In this document: piece after piece, positions 50,501 to 58,186 of the stretch
How positions within the stretch are numbered: the first letter of the stretch is position 1
Layout of the letters: the number at the start of each line of letters is the position of its first letter
Source: Nitratireductor luteus
Lineage (GTDB): Bacteria; Pseudomonadota; Alphaproteobacteria; Rhizobiales; Rhizobiaceae
NCBI RefSeq assembly: GCF_026162365.1
Contig: NZ_JAOANW010000005.1
Span: 342,779 to 406,778 of the forward strand
DNA length: 64,000 nt
Direction: 5' to 3'
The notes under the pieces: model-generated
Told to the model about the DNA's origin: nothing
Databases searched by the model: none
The model's input: the letters and a program-made list of their open reading frames with translations, nothing else
Translations under genes and position numbers: made by a program

Positions 50501-50999
50501 CGTCGCCATCGAGATCGGCGGCCGACAAGCGGAAGTCGGCCAGCGACAGGGAATCGTCCGGGGTGGCTGTCGTGCCGACCGTGTGAGCGGGCGCGGCACC
50601 GCCGCCCGGTCCTGTTATGTCACCCGATATGTTGACATCGACGATCGCCAGATCGCCAGGCAACTGGTCCTGGAGGTCGAAGCGGACATTGTCGAGCAGT
50701 GTTGCCAGTATCGGATGGCCGATCATGGCCGGATCACCGCGCACGCCGAAGCGCAGGCGGTACTGGACATAATCGCAATCGAGCTGCCGGCCTGTCTTCT
50801 CGAAGAAGGGGGCGAGCTTTTCACGCTCCGGCGCCGGCTCCAGCGGTTCCAGGGGTTCGAGTTCTATGCGAGGCTCCATGCCTCCGGGATCCTGCGCGTT
50901 GGCAGGTGCGATGGTCAGCGGCATGAGCGCTGTGGAGAGCGCCATGCCTGCCGCCATGAGCCAGCGCGGTGCACGCGCGGCCTGGTACAGGGGGTTCAT
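47514..50999 (-). CDS. Large secreted protein with DUF11-like repeats and CPxGT cysteine motifs
   Basis: Protein of 1161 residues with a signal peptide (MNPLYQAARAPRWLMAAG..., cut near ANA-QD). Domain order: an N-terminal region near residues 40-245; a cysteine-containing domain at residues 256-361 that is also found at the C-terminus of the neighbouring 661-residue protein; four DUF11-like repeats starting near residues 366, 513, 646 and 778 (PDIKVEKRADEA, PDIGVRKRAEP, QLRIQKTCEA, ISVEKTGDSQ); and a Cys-rich tail near residues 930-1120 with about nine CPxGT...C units such as CPPGTTGRYPNC, ending in a Pro/Gln-rich tail. The ATG at 50999 has GGAG 6 bases upstream. It is probably surface-exposed or released. 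Function unknown. Confidence 0.85.
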   Translation of the reverse strand: MNPLYQAARAPRWLMAAGMALSTALMPLTIAPANAQDPGGMEPRIELEPLEPLEPAPEREKLAPFFEKTGRQLDCDYVQYRLRFGVRGDPAMIGHPILATLLDNVRFDLQDQLPGDLAIVDVNISGDITGPGGGAAPAHTVGTTATPDDSLSLADFRLSAADLDGDGSLTERYAIIEIKAKIDQAAFPAVTNVDNQGNITLQRADVGGGLGTMPSHDPAIPDDGDWKTGAPTTIAIDVTDCEPPPPPPGGDPEEACFAVETGEVDCVPGGGAYIYRMHVGPEIAGNVVMVSSTTPGIVIDPASQVVPAGGGTLEWKIIGALPGETIHLVVTGVETYAGPAEGVGLCCSQTVDIEIPEDLDCPDEEGKPDIKVEKRADEAMCEPEGPCDFTIRVSNAGDAPYTGKIVLDEVTAPGHADIIAGPNAPWTCVPMASPASCEHPETTLNPGEFVDLKLGFQPGPAWPGSVLRNCAEYDYTASGKDAFGDPTNDKACASIKICKPGDPECTPPEGDIPDIGVRKRAEPAICTPDGLCTYVVTIYNAGPVNIAAPITVVDTFPLGDVASASFSPTPPWACVPLAGNQFECKHPMLVLAPGATTDIQVTAVVADYPSNIVENCAKVEALTGETNLANNEACAKATIPDRPGGEPQLRIQKTCEATVSSGSVACRITVSNPGTAAPMGPVRVNDAATLIGGGAPVEIGSVLPDGPEWTCGAVPAATLACEIPGAVMMPGTSRHFDVTVNVSPNERFENCARGSFGPAPGDDIVYPFGEACAEGGTGISVEKTGDSQCLLGQPCTFEITITNDGPAAISGPMRIGDALTVDGFGSTPATIVSVNPPFGCSPEPSELPFVCETTLDLAPGESRSHEVTVELPLDADLASEVGNGAQGRNCAAVIGMDVDVREGPRSLSEPGGEASSRPFDCHDFTVLAEEEEQCSPGFVLNNDGRCVCPEGTTFRNGQCVGDIQTTPVPVPTPRPNRPDPQPKQPERQRPQADPQCKLLPGQIRTQDGRCVCPRGTRLQNGRCVKPQVQRECPQGTTGRYPNCRPIVQDRCPPGTAFVAGRCRRPEVQRQCPPGTTGRYPNCAPIVRPRCPQGTTGTFPNCRPVVQRRCPPGTTGQYPNCRQTTPPTVTRPPVQRQIPQLNRPQLQIRPQLLQPRNNQQIQ

Positions 51000-51073
51000 G
51001 ATCGTCTCCATGACCGGATTTGAACTGCGTTCCCGCGAAGGGGCGAAAGTGAACATGGTCATCTCTCCCTCCC

Positions 51074-53059
51074 TCACGGCGCACAGGATTCAAGGGGCGT
51101 CTCAAGCGGCAGCGTCACCTTGCAGCAAGGGAAGTAGCCGCCCGCCTTGGCATCGGCATCCTTGAAGAAACAAAGGCCGAGGTCGACGGTCTCGCCGGGC
51201 AGATGGCCGGTCACGCCAAGCGTGAAGGGCGTCGCCAGGCTTGGAACCGTCTGCTTTGACGGGGAAACGCCAACGCCGGGGGTGAGCGATTTGCTGACCA
51301 GCGAATCACCGCCGATGCCGGCGCGGTCATGGACATAAAGGTCGGCCTCGAGACCGGCGGGCGTGCAGAAATATTCCACCACCTCGACCTCGAGACATTG
51401 GGGCAGTTCGTCCGTTGGCGGCCATCCGGGCGGCCAGCCGGGCACGGGCAGATCGCCGGGATAGGGCAACGGCTCGTACCAGCCGGCACGGCCTTCGCAA
51501 GGACGCCAGACTTCAACGTCGCCGACATGGCCCTTGACTTCCGGATCGGCGAAGAAGCCGTCGAAATCGGCAAACCACGAGCCGAAAGGCGGCTCGTTTT
51601 GCGGCCGCACCAGGAAGGAAGTGGTGAGCTGGACGCCGTGGACGGAGAGCGGCCCGCCCTCGATAAGGCGGTCGGCGAATGCCGGATCGTCGCGCAGTTT
51701 GTCGCCGGTCTTCACCAGCGTGGCGGCGCAGGCACTGGTGTTGATGAGGCCTTGTGAATCATAGCCGTACTGAAGATCGATGCCGCCGGCCGCCTGCAGG
51801 TGCGGCTGGGGGAAACCCACCGCGTAGGTTTGGGGAACCGGGACCCAGATGCTTTCGGTTTCAGGGTCGTCGGGGCTCTCGCGCCAGTAGCGCAGGACCT
51901 CGGCCTCGCCGCTGTCGGCAAAGCTGGAATAATCGTAGCGGTTTTCGATCTCGCCGCGCTGGGCCAGATACATGAAGCCCTTGGTGTCGAAGGCGATGTC
52001 GGTGACGGGCAGGTCTTCTTCCGCGTCGACCGTCAGCTCCCAGCGCGGATCGCCGGCGAAGGTTCCGTCGCGGGCGATGCCGATGGACCAGATTTCGGCT
52101 TCCTCGCCGACGGCGTAGTAGAGCCGACCGCCGTGAACGGCGAGGCCGTAGATGCGGCGCTCCTCCTGGGTATAGCCCCAGGTGCGGGTTTCCTCCGTGT
52201 CGAAGGCCGCGCCGCGGATGTCCATGACCGCGCCAACGTCGGCTATCGCGTCCAGCCCGCGCGCGAGCCTTCCGTCGATACCGTGATCGAAGGTGTCGAT
52301 CAGGTTGCCGTCGATGTCGATGCGATGGACGAGACCGGAATCGAGGTCCGAGGCGAAGAACTGCCTGTGTGAGCGGTCGAAGGCGATATTGCCGATGCCA
52401 GGGCCGCTGTTGGTGTCGATGTCGGCGAAGAGCTCTGCCGTTCCGGTCAGCCCGTCGATCTTCCAGATCGAGCCGGGACCGCCGCCGTTCTCGGCGCCGA
52501 ACTGGCCGTCCATGAAGCGTGCATCGGGCTCGCCGCGCCGCCGTCGCTCGGGCCTGCCGTCCTCGTCCTCGTCCGGTGTGACGATCTGCACACCGTGGAA
52601 AGATGTGGCGGCGGCATAGAGGTTGGGCACGATTTCTGGTGTGTCGTCGCGCTTGCCGTCGTCATAGGCAAGACCGAAGACCTGGCCGATCTGACCCGCC
52701 ATCACCTCGAAGGGCGGCGGCGTGTAGACAAGCTGGCCTTCGGGAGGCCCGCCGAGGAAGGTCATGTCGAAAATGCGCAAGGACGCGCGCCCGACATCGA
52801 TGAAGGTCTCGTCGACCGGGTCGACACCCGGCAGAAGCCCTTCCTCGAAACCCGGAATGATGGTGCCGGGAAAACCCGTTTCCGCCATGAAGCCCGGCTG
52901 GATGATCGCACCTTCCTGGGCGGCGGCGGAAACCGCAAAGCCGAGATTGGCGGCGATCAGCAGCGCCATACTGGCCGCTGTCGACCGAAGCCGGTCGCGT
53001 GCAGCGGCGCGAAGCGCCCGTCCCAAGCGTTTGCTCGCGTATCGCCGGTGCGCGCGCAT
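51074..53059 (-). CDS. Secreted beta-propeller-like protein with a shared C-terminal Cys domain
   Basis: Protein of 661 residues. The basic N-terminus is followed by a hydrophobic signal (MALLIAANLGFAVSAAAQEG). The central part, near residues 50-530, has propeller-type repeats (GSIWKIDGLTG, VHRIDIDGNLIDTF, IYGLAVHGGRLYYAVG, DIAFDTKGFMYLAQRG) like NHL or SMP-30 proteins. Residues 555-659 are the Cys domain shared with the downstream 1161-residue protein (75 bp gap, probable operon). GGGGGGA precedes the ATG at 53059; an in-frame ATG at 53308 with AGGAG would add 83 residues without family resemblance. Function unknown. Confidence 0.8.
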   Translation of the reverse strand: MRAHRRYASKRLGRALRAAARDRLRSTAASMALLIAANLGFAVSAAAQEGAIIQPGFMAETGFPGTIIPGFEEGLLPGVDPVDETFIDVGRASLRIFDMTFLGGPPEGQLVYTPPPFEVMAGQIGQVFGLAYDDGKRDDTPEIVPNLYAAATSFHGVQIVTPDEDEDGRPERRRRGEPDARFMDGQFGAENGGGPGSIWKIDGLTGTAELFADIDTNSGPGIGNIAFDRSHRQFFASDLDSGLVHRIDIDGNLIDTFDHGIDGRLARGLDAIADVGAVMDIRGAAFDTEETRTWGYTQEERRIYGLAVHGGRLYYAVGEEAEIWSIGIARDGTFAGDPRWELTVDAEEDLPVTDIAFDTKGFMYLAQRGEIENRYDYSSFADSGEAEVLRYWRESPDDPETESIWVPVPQTYAVGFPQPHLQAAGGIDLQYGYDSQGLINTSACAATLVKTGDKLRDDPAFADRLIEGGPLSVHGVQLTTSFLVRPQNEPPFGSWFADFDGFFADPEVKGHVGDVEVWRPCEGRAGWYEPLPYPGDLPVPGWPPGWPPTDELPQCLEVEVVEYFCTPAGLEADLYVHDRAGIGGDSLVSKSLTPGVGVSPSKQTVPSLATPFTLGVTGHLPGETVDLGLCFFKDADAKAGGYFPCCKVTLPLETPLESCAP

Positions 53060-53448
53060 GGCATTCCCCCCGATGCGGTTGGGAGAAACCGCCGAAGAGC
53101 CCGCAGTCGGGCAATCGGTTGTTGTGGCTGTAGCGACTTCCCCCGCAACGAGGCCGCTTTCGACCTCGTGTAGACGAAGGGTACGCCCTGGCTTGCGCCG
53201 CGTCAACGAATAGGCCTCGCCGACCGTCGATCCCGGCTGCCTTGCGGCCGGTGGACGAGGGCGACGAGGCGAAACCGCTGACCATGCGCGGTCATGGGTT
53301 CGTTTCATCTCTTGCTCCTGTGTTTGCGGCGCGCATTGAGTGCGGCCCACGGGAATGGGTGCGGCAGGAAGAGCAAAAGGTTCAGACGCGTCTCTGTCTG
53401 GTTTTTCACGAAGGCATGGTTTAGCGTCCGCCGGGGTGGAAAAAATCA
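53060..53448. other. Region between divergent secreted-protein and ECF sigma genes
   Basis: The 389 bp hold no separate gene that I can support. They contain a strong ribosome-binding-site-plus-ATG at 53308 on the minus strand (see the 661-residue protein) and a 10-bp palindrome AGACGCGTCT at 53384-53393. Both divergent units should have promoters here. A GGAAGA-N16-CGTC sequence near 53368-53393 is a weak ECF-like candidate on the plus strand. Confidence 0.4.
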
Positions 53449-54081
53449 ATGAACCCTTTTGACCTGTCGCAACACACAGAAGAACGAGCCAAGCGTGCGA
53501 AACCCGGAATGAAAGCACAGTCGAACCAGCTTTCGGACCGGGAGCTCGTAGCGCAGGCGGCGCGCGGCGAACGCGCGGCCGTCAGGCTGTTGTTCATGCG
53601 ACATCATGCGCGGGTCTACCGCTTCGTGATGCGCCAGACAGGATCGGAAACGATGGCTGACGATGTCGCGAATGAAGTGTTTCTGGAGGTGTGGCGCCAA
53701 GCCCCGCGCTTCGAGGGGCGGGCGGAGGTGTCGACATGGCTCCTCGGCATCGCCCGCTACAAGGCGCTTTCGGCGCTGAGGCGCCGGCGCGAGCAGGCGC
53801 TTGACGAAGGGCAGGCGGAAGCCGTCGAGGACGGCGCTGACACGCCCGAGGTGACGGCGATGAAGGACGACAAGGGCACGGCCCTGCGTCGCTTTATCGA
53901 CAATTTGCCGGAAGAACACCGGACGGTCATCGATCTTGCCTATTATCATGGCAAGTCGGTGAGCGAGATCGGCGAGATCCTGGCCATACCGGTGGCGACG
54001 GTGAAGACGCGCATGTTCTACGCCCGCAAGAAGCTCGGCGAAGCATTGAAGGCCGCCGGTTACGACAGGGGTTGGCCATGA
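53449..54081 (+). CDS. ECF-type sigma factor
   Basis: Sigma factor of 210 residues. Region 2 lies near residues 45-110 (AVRLLFMRHHARVYRFVMRQ, DDVANEVFLEVWRQA, VSTWLLGIARYKALSAL). Region 4 lies near residues 145-200 with HTH KSVSEIGEILAIPVATVKTR. No long C-terminal extension is present, unlike the ECF42 protein at 25.6 kb. Its stop overlaps the anti-sigma start by four bases (ATGA), which implies translational coupling. The regulon is unknown; nearby secreted proteins are candidates. Confidence 0.9.
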   Translation: MNPFDLSQHTEERAKRAKPGMKAQSNQLSDRELVAQAARGERAAVRLLFMRHHARVYRFVMRQTGSETMADDVANEVFLEVWRQAPRFEGRAEVSTWLLGIARYKALSALRRRREQALDEGQAEAVEDGADTPEVTAMKDDKGTALRRFIDNLPEEHRTVIDLAYYHGKSVSEIGEILAIPVATVKTRMFYARKKLGEALKAAGYDRGWP

Positions 54082-54737
54082 GCACGGAAAAGCTGGACCG
54101 GCGCGACGAACTGGAAGCGTTGCTGCCGTTTTATCTGAACGGTACGCTGAGCGACGACGAGCGCGAAGCGGTTGAACGGTGGCTGGCCTCCGACCCGGCG
54201 GCGGCGATCGCGCTGGAAGAGGCAGAGGCCGAATACTCCGCGGCCGCCATGGGCAACGAGGCGATCCGGCCTCCCGCGGATGCGCTGTCGCGGCTTTCGG
54301 CAGCGCTGGAGCGCGAATCGGGACCGCCGCGTCTTGCCCGCACATCTTGGCTGAAACGGGTGGGCGGCTGGTTTGCAGCGCCATCATCCGGTCTGGCGTG
54401 GGGTGCTGCGGCACTGGCCGTCGCGCTGCTTGCGGCGCAAACAGTGTGGATTTCGACCAGGGATGCCAATGATTATTCGGTTGCCGGGAGCGGTGTGGAG
54501 CAGGTGCAACTGCCCTTCGTACTGGTCAGCTTCAATGACGAGGCGCCGATTTCGGAAGTGACAGGCGTGCTGCAGTCGCTGCAGCTCGAAATCGATGCGG
54601 GGCCGCTGCCCGGCGGCGTATATCGCATCGTTCTTCCGGTCTCCGGTGCGGCCGACTATGACCGACTGGCTGCCGAACTCGAAGCCCAACCGCTGGTGGC
54701 GCGCGTTATCGCGGGTGCCCGGCCAAAGGCCGAGTGA
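54078..54737 (+). CDS. Anti-sigma factor with one membrane helix
   Basis: Protein of 219 residues. The N-terminus resembles anti-sigma domains (LEALLPFYLNGTLSDDEREA, ERWLASDP) and lacks a zinc His/Cys pair. A single transmembrane helix lies near residues 102-120. The periplasmic part (FVLVSFNDEAPISEVTGVLQ..., YRIVLPV) has a compact strand-helix-strand pattern like that of the N-terminal domain of the protease encoded next. It probably holds the upstream ECF factor inactive at the membrane until a signal is received. The stop codon is three bases before the ATG chosen for the protease. Confidence 0.85.
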   Translation: MSTEKLDRRDELEALLPFYLNGTLSDDEREAVERWLASDPAAAIALEEAEAEYSAAAMGNEAIRPPADALSRLSAALERESGPPRLARTSWLKRVGGWFAAPSSGLAWGAAALAVALLAAQTVWISTRDANDYSVAGSGVEQVQLPFVLVSFNDEAPISEVTGVLQSLQLEIDAGPLPGGVYRIVLPVSGAADYDRLAAELEAQPLVARVIAGARPKAE

Positions 54738-54739
54738 AC

Positions 54740-56203
54740 ATGAAGCCGTCGGCTTTTCTCCTGGGAACGATTCTTGCCCTGACGGCCGGGCTGGCGTCAG
54801 CACAGACGAATGCGCCGGCGGTGACGCGGCCGGTCCCGCAGGATTGCGCCGACGATCAGAGCCGGCCGGGCTGCCGGGGGGCGGAGGAAGATGCGCGGCA
54901 GCCGGGGGTCGTCTACCTTCCGCCGCTGCTGGCCGAGCTCTTCGGCAGGTCGCCGGGGAGCGTCGGGCCGGGGGGCGATCTGCCGAAGAGGCCATCGACT
55001 CCGCCGGCAAATGACGGCCAGACGAACGACGCATCGTCGGCATCGCCCTCCGATAGCCCGAATGGCGGTTCGCCTACCCAGGCCGGGGCTGCCCCGGCGA
55101 ATGGTTTCGCGCCCAGCCGGCGCGCGCCGGCGGCGTCAGTGCCGCCCCGAGCCGTTGTCGGCGACCATGTGCCGGACGAGGTGCTGGTGACGATCGACGG
55201 CGATGTGGCTGCAGCGGAAGCCATCGCCGCGGCCCTCGGGCTTGAAGTGCGATCCTCGCGCGCCTCGGCATTGCTGGACACGACCGTGGCGCGCTACGGC
55301 ATCCCGGACGGTCGCCCGGTCGGCGTCGTACTGGCTCAACTCGTCGCCGACGGCAGGACGCTGGGGCAGGCGCCGAATCATATCTACACGCTGGAGCAGG
55401 CGGGGCAGCTCGTCCCCTACGCCTTCGAGCGCATCGCGCTGAACGCCGAGCAGGCGAGCGGGGCGGATATCGATATCGCGGTGATCGACACGGCGCTGGA
55501 CGAGAATCACCCCGCGCTCAAGGAGGCCGTGGCCGGGCTTTTCGATGCCATGCCCGACCGCTTCATCGAGGAGCGCGGCCATGGCACGTCGATTTCCGGG
55601 CTGATCGCCGGGGGCGGTCCGTTTCGCGGGCTGGCGACCGGGGCTCGCATCCATCATGCGCGCGCCTTCGAGGGCGGCCGCTCCAGCATGGACGTGCTTC
55701 TGTCGGCGTTGGACTGGGCGGTGGCGCAGCAGGTGCGCATAATCAATATGAGCTTCGTCGGGCCGAAGAACCTTCTTTTTGAGGCTGCGTGTCGGGCGGC
55801 GCGCGAGCGCGGCATCGTGCTGGTGGCGGCTGCTGGGAACAACGGTCCGCGCGCGCCCTACGGTTATCCCGCCGCCTATGACGGCGTCATCGCCGTGACG
55901 GCGACGGATGCGCAGGACATGCTGATGGAGCAGGCCAATCGCGGCCCTTATGTCGAGCTCTCCGCGCCGGGGGTGAAGTTGCTGGCGCCGATACCAGGCG
56001 GCGGCATGGATGCGGTGACGGGCACGTCATTCGCGGCTGCTGTCGTCTCGGGCGCCATCGCCAACCTGATGCGTGCAGAAGGGCTCGATGCGGACGAAAT
56101 CAGCGCGCGGCTGGCGCAGACCGCCATCGATCTGGGGGCGCCGGGGCGCGACGACGACTATGGCTACGGGCTCGTCAACGCGGAGGCGGCGGGCGGGCGA
56201 TAG
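54740..56203 (+). CDS. Subtilisin-like (S8) serine protease, secreted
   Basis: Protein of 487 residues: signal peptide (MKPSAFLLGTILALTAGLAS), a Pro/Ser/Ala-rich linker to about residue 130, a propeptide-like domain near residues 143-220 (DEVLVTIDGDVAAAEAIAAA), and the S8 catalytic domain. The triad is intact: Asp near 250 (AVIDTALDENHP), His near 281 (RGHGTSISG) and Ser near 430 (TGTSFAAAVVSG). The ATG at 54740 is preferred over a GTG at 54734 that overlaps the anti-sigma stop. Co-transcription with the sigma and anti-sigma suggests it may be the target, the sensor protease, or both. Confidence 0.9.
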   Translation: MKPSAFLLGTILALTAGLASAQTNAPAVTRPVPQDCADDQSRPGCRGAEEDARQPGVVYLPPLLAELFGRSPGSVGPGGDLPKRPSTPPANDGQTNDASSASPSDSPNGGSPTQAGAAPANGFAPSRRAPAASVPPRAVVGDHVPDEVLVTIDGDVAAAEAIAAALGLEVRSSRASALLDTTVARYGIPDGRPVGVVLAQLVADGRTLGQAPNHIYTLEQAGQLVPYAFERIALNAEQASGADIDIAVIDTALDENHPALKEAVAGLFDAMPDRFIEERGHGTSISGLIAGGGPFRGLATGARIHHARAFEGGRSSMDVLLSALDWAVAQQVRIINMSFVGPKNLLFEAACRAARERGIVLVAAAGNNGPRAPYGYPAAYDGVIAVTATDAQDMLMEQANRGPYVELSAPGVKLLAPIPGGGMDAVTGTSFAAAVVSGAIANLMRAEGLDADEISARLAQTAIDLGAPGRDDDYGYGLVNAEAAGGR

Positions 56204-56452
56204 GCCGCGTCCGTGTCCTGCTCGCTCAAAACATCGCGGATTCCTTTTCGGCTATCGCTTTTGCGTCAAATCTGTCGCATTCTCTGCTTTCAAGTCGGTC
56301 ATCTGGCCGCAAACTGCTGTCTGTAATCCGGCATGTCTGTTGGGGCAGGTTTCTTTGACATCGGCGGTTCGATGCTAAATGCTACCCCGGCAGGCAAATG
56401 TCATAGGGGCATACAAAACAGGCAACTGGGGCCGGAAATTGGGAGTACGTCG

Positions 56453-58102
56453 ATGAAATTCTTCAAGAGCAACAGCGGAAGCGTGCCGGCACGTATCGCT
56501 GATCTGGCCGAGGAGGCCAAATCAGGCGCATTGGATCGCCGCGAATTCCTGGCGCTGGCGAGCGCCTTTGGCGCGACGACGGCGAGCGCCTATGCGATGC
56601 TGGGTATGGCTGCGCCAACGCGGGCGGTGGCACAGGAGCCCAAGCGGGGCGGCGTGCTCAAGGTCGCCATGTGGATCAAGGAAAACAAGGATCCGATGAC
56701 CTCCGACTGGTCGGAGATCGCCAACGCCATGCGCCAGACACTGGAGCCGCTGGTGAAGTACACCCGCGACTTCACTTTCGAGGGCCGGCTTCTGGAAGGC
56801 TGGGAGGTCAATGACGACGCCACCGAATATATTCTGAACGTGCGCCAGGGCGTCACCTGGAACAATGGTGACGCATTCACGGCCGACGATGTGATCTACA
56901 ACATCAACCGCTGGTGCGACCAGTCCGTCGAAGGCAATTCGATGGCCGCGCGCATGTCCTCGCTTATCGATGCGGAGACGAAGAAGGCACGCGAGGGCGC
57001 CATCGAGAAGGTGGACGACTTTACGGTAAGGCTGGTCCTGCCGGCTCCGGATATCTCCATCATTGCCGGTTTTGTCGACTATCCGGCCCTGATCGTGCAT
57101 CCGAGCTTTGATGAGACAGGCCGTGACTTCGTCGCCAATCCGATCGGAACCGGCCCGTTCGAGCTGGTTTCCTACGAGGTGGGCAACCGCGTCGTGCTCA
57201 AGCGCCGCGAGAACGGTCAGTGGTGGGGCGGCGAGCCCTATCTCGACGGCATCGAGTTCATCGACTACGGCACGGATCCCTCTACCGTGGTCTCGGCGTT
57301 CGAGTCGGGCGAAGTCCATACCAACTACGAGACCAGCGCCGACTTTATCGATATCCTCGACTCCCTCGGCCTGGTGAAGTCGGAAGTGGTGACAGCCGCG
57401 ACCATCGTCGCCCGTACCAATGTCGGCAACCCGCCCTATGAGGACCAGCGGGTGCGTAAGGCGCTGCAGCTTGCCGTCGATCCCGCCACGGTGCTGGCGC
57501 TCGGCTATGGCAATGCCGGGGAGCCCGCGGAGAACCACCATGTATGTCCGATCCATCCCGAGTATGCCGAGTTGGCGCCCTTCGCGCGTGACGTCGAGCG
57601 GGCGAAGGCGCTGATGGAAGAGGCCGGCCAGATGGACCATGAGCACGTGCTCATCACGGTTGACGAGGACTGGCACAAGAACACGGGCGACGCCATCGCC
57701 GCCCAGATCCGCGAGGCCGGCTTCAAGGTGAAGCGCGAGGTGCTGCCCGGCTCCACCTTCTGGAACGACTGGACGAAATATCCGTGGTCGATGACCAACT
57801 GGAACATGCGCCCGCTCGGCATTCAGGTGGTGGCTCTGGCCTATCGCACCGGCGAGGCCTGGAACGAGTCCGCCTATTCCAACGCAGATCTCGATGCGCT
57901 GATCGAGAAGGCGCTGACCATGCCGGACGCGGAAGAGCGCCGCACGGTGATGAAGGACATCCAGCAGCACATTCAGGATGCAGGCATCATCATCCAGCCC
58001 TACTGGCGCAAGCTCTACAACCACTCAGTGCCGGCGGTGAAGAACCATGGCATGCACCAGACGTTCGAGATCGACCTGCATGAAGTGTGGCTCGACGAGT
58101 AG
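56453..58102 (+). CDS. ABC peptide transporter solute-binding protein (family 5), Tat-type signal
   Basis: Protein of 549 residues. A short N-terminal leader contains [16 protein letters not shown], a twin-arginine-like motif, followed by a hydrophobic stretch. The body matches the peptide/nickel family 5 ([53 protein letters not shown]). GGGAG lies 7 bases before the ATG. A strong hairpin at 58110-58135 separates it from the permease genes. The substrate is unknown; family members carry peptides, nickel chelates or opines. Confidence 0.92.
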   Translation: MKFFKSNSGSVPARIADLAEEAKSGALDRREFLALASAFGATTASAYAMLGMAAPTRAVAQEPKRGGVLKVAMWIKENKDPMTSDWSEIANAMRQTLEPLVKYTRDFTFEGRLLEGWEVNDDATEYILNVRQGVTWNNGDAFTADDVIYNINRWCDQSVEGNSMAARMSSLIDAETKKAREGAIEKVDDFTVRLVLPAPDISIIAGFVDYPALIVHPSFDETGRDFVANPIGTGPFELVSYEVGNRVVLKRRENGQWWGGEPYLDGIEFIDYGTDPSTVVSAFESGEVHTNYETSADFIDILDSLGLVKSEVVTAATIVARTNVGNPPYEDQRVRKALQLAVDPATVLALGYGNAGEPAENHHVCPIHPEYAELAPFARDVERAKALMEEAGQMDHEHVLITVDEDWHKNTGDAIAAQIREAGFKVKREVLPGSTFWNDWTKYPWSMTNWNMRPLGIQVVALAYRTGEAWNESAYSNADLDALIEKALTMPDAEERRTVMKDIQQHIQDAGIIIQPYWRKLYNHSVPAVKNHGMHQTFEIDLHEVWLDE

Positions 58103-58109
58103 GACGCAG

Positions 58110-58135
58110 GAGAGGGGCCGGCGACGGCCCCTCTC
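58110..58135 (+). other. Stem-loop between binding-protein and permease genes
   Basis: Ten-base perfect stem GAGAGGGGCC / GGCCCCTCTC with a 6-base loop and no T tract, just after the stop codon. As in the other ABC operon (32963-32990), it probably shields the binding-protein mRNA. Confidence 0.65.
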
Positions 58136-58186
58136 GCAATGACCAAGAATAAGATAACAAACCCCAAAACGGGGTGAGGGGAAACA

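Noticed and set aside
47499..51023. Open frame of 1174 codons on the plus strand opposite the large DUF11-like protein
   Set aside because: Antisense shadow; the minus-strand frame has a signal peptide, a ribosome binding site and repeated domains, the plus-strand frame has none.
53368..53393. ECF promoter GGAAGA-N16-CGTC before the second ECF sigma gene
   Set aside because: A single occurrence with a poor -35 element; no matching copy before the neighbouring secreted-protein or OmpA-like genes was found.
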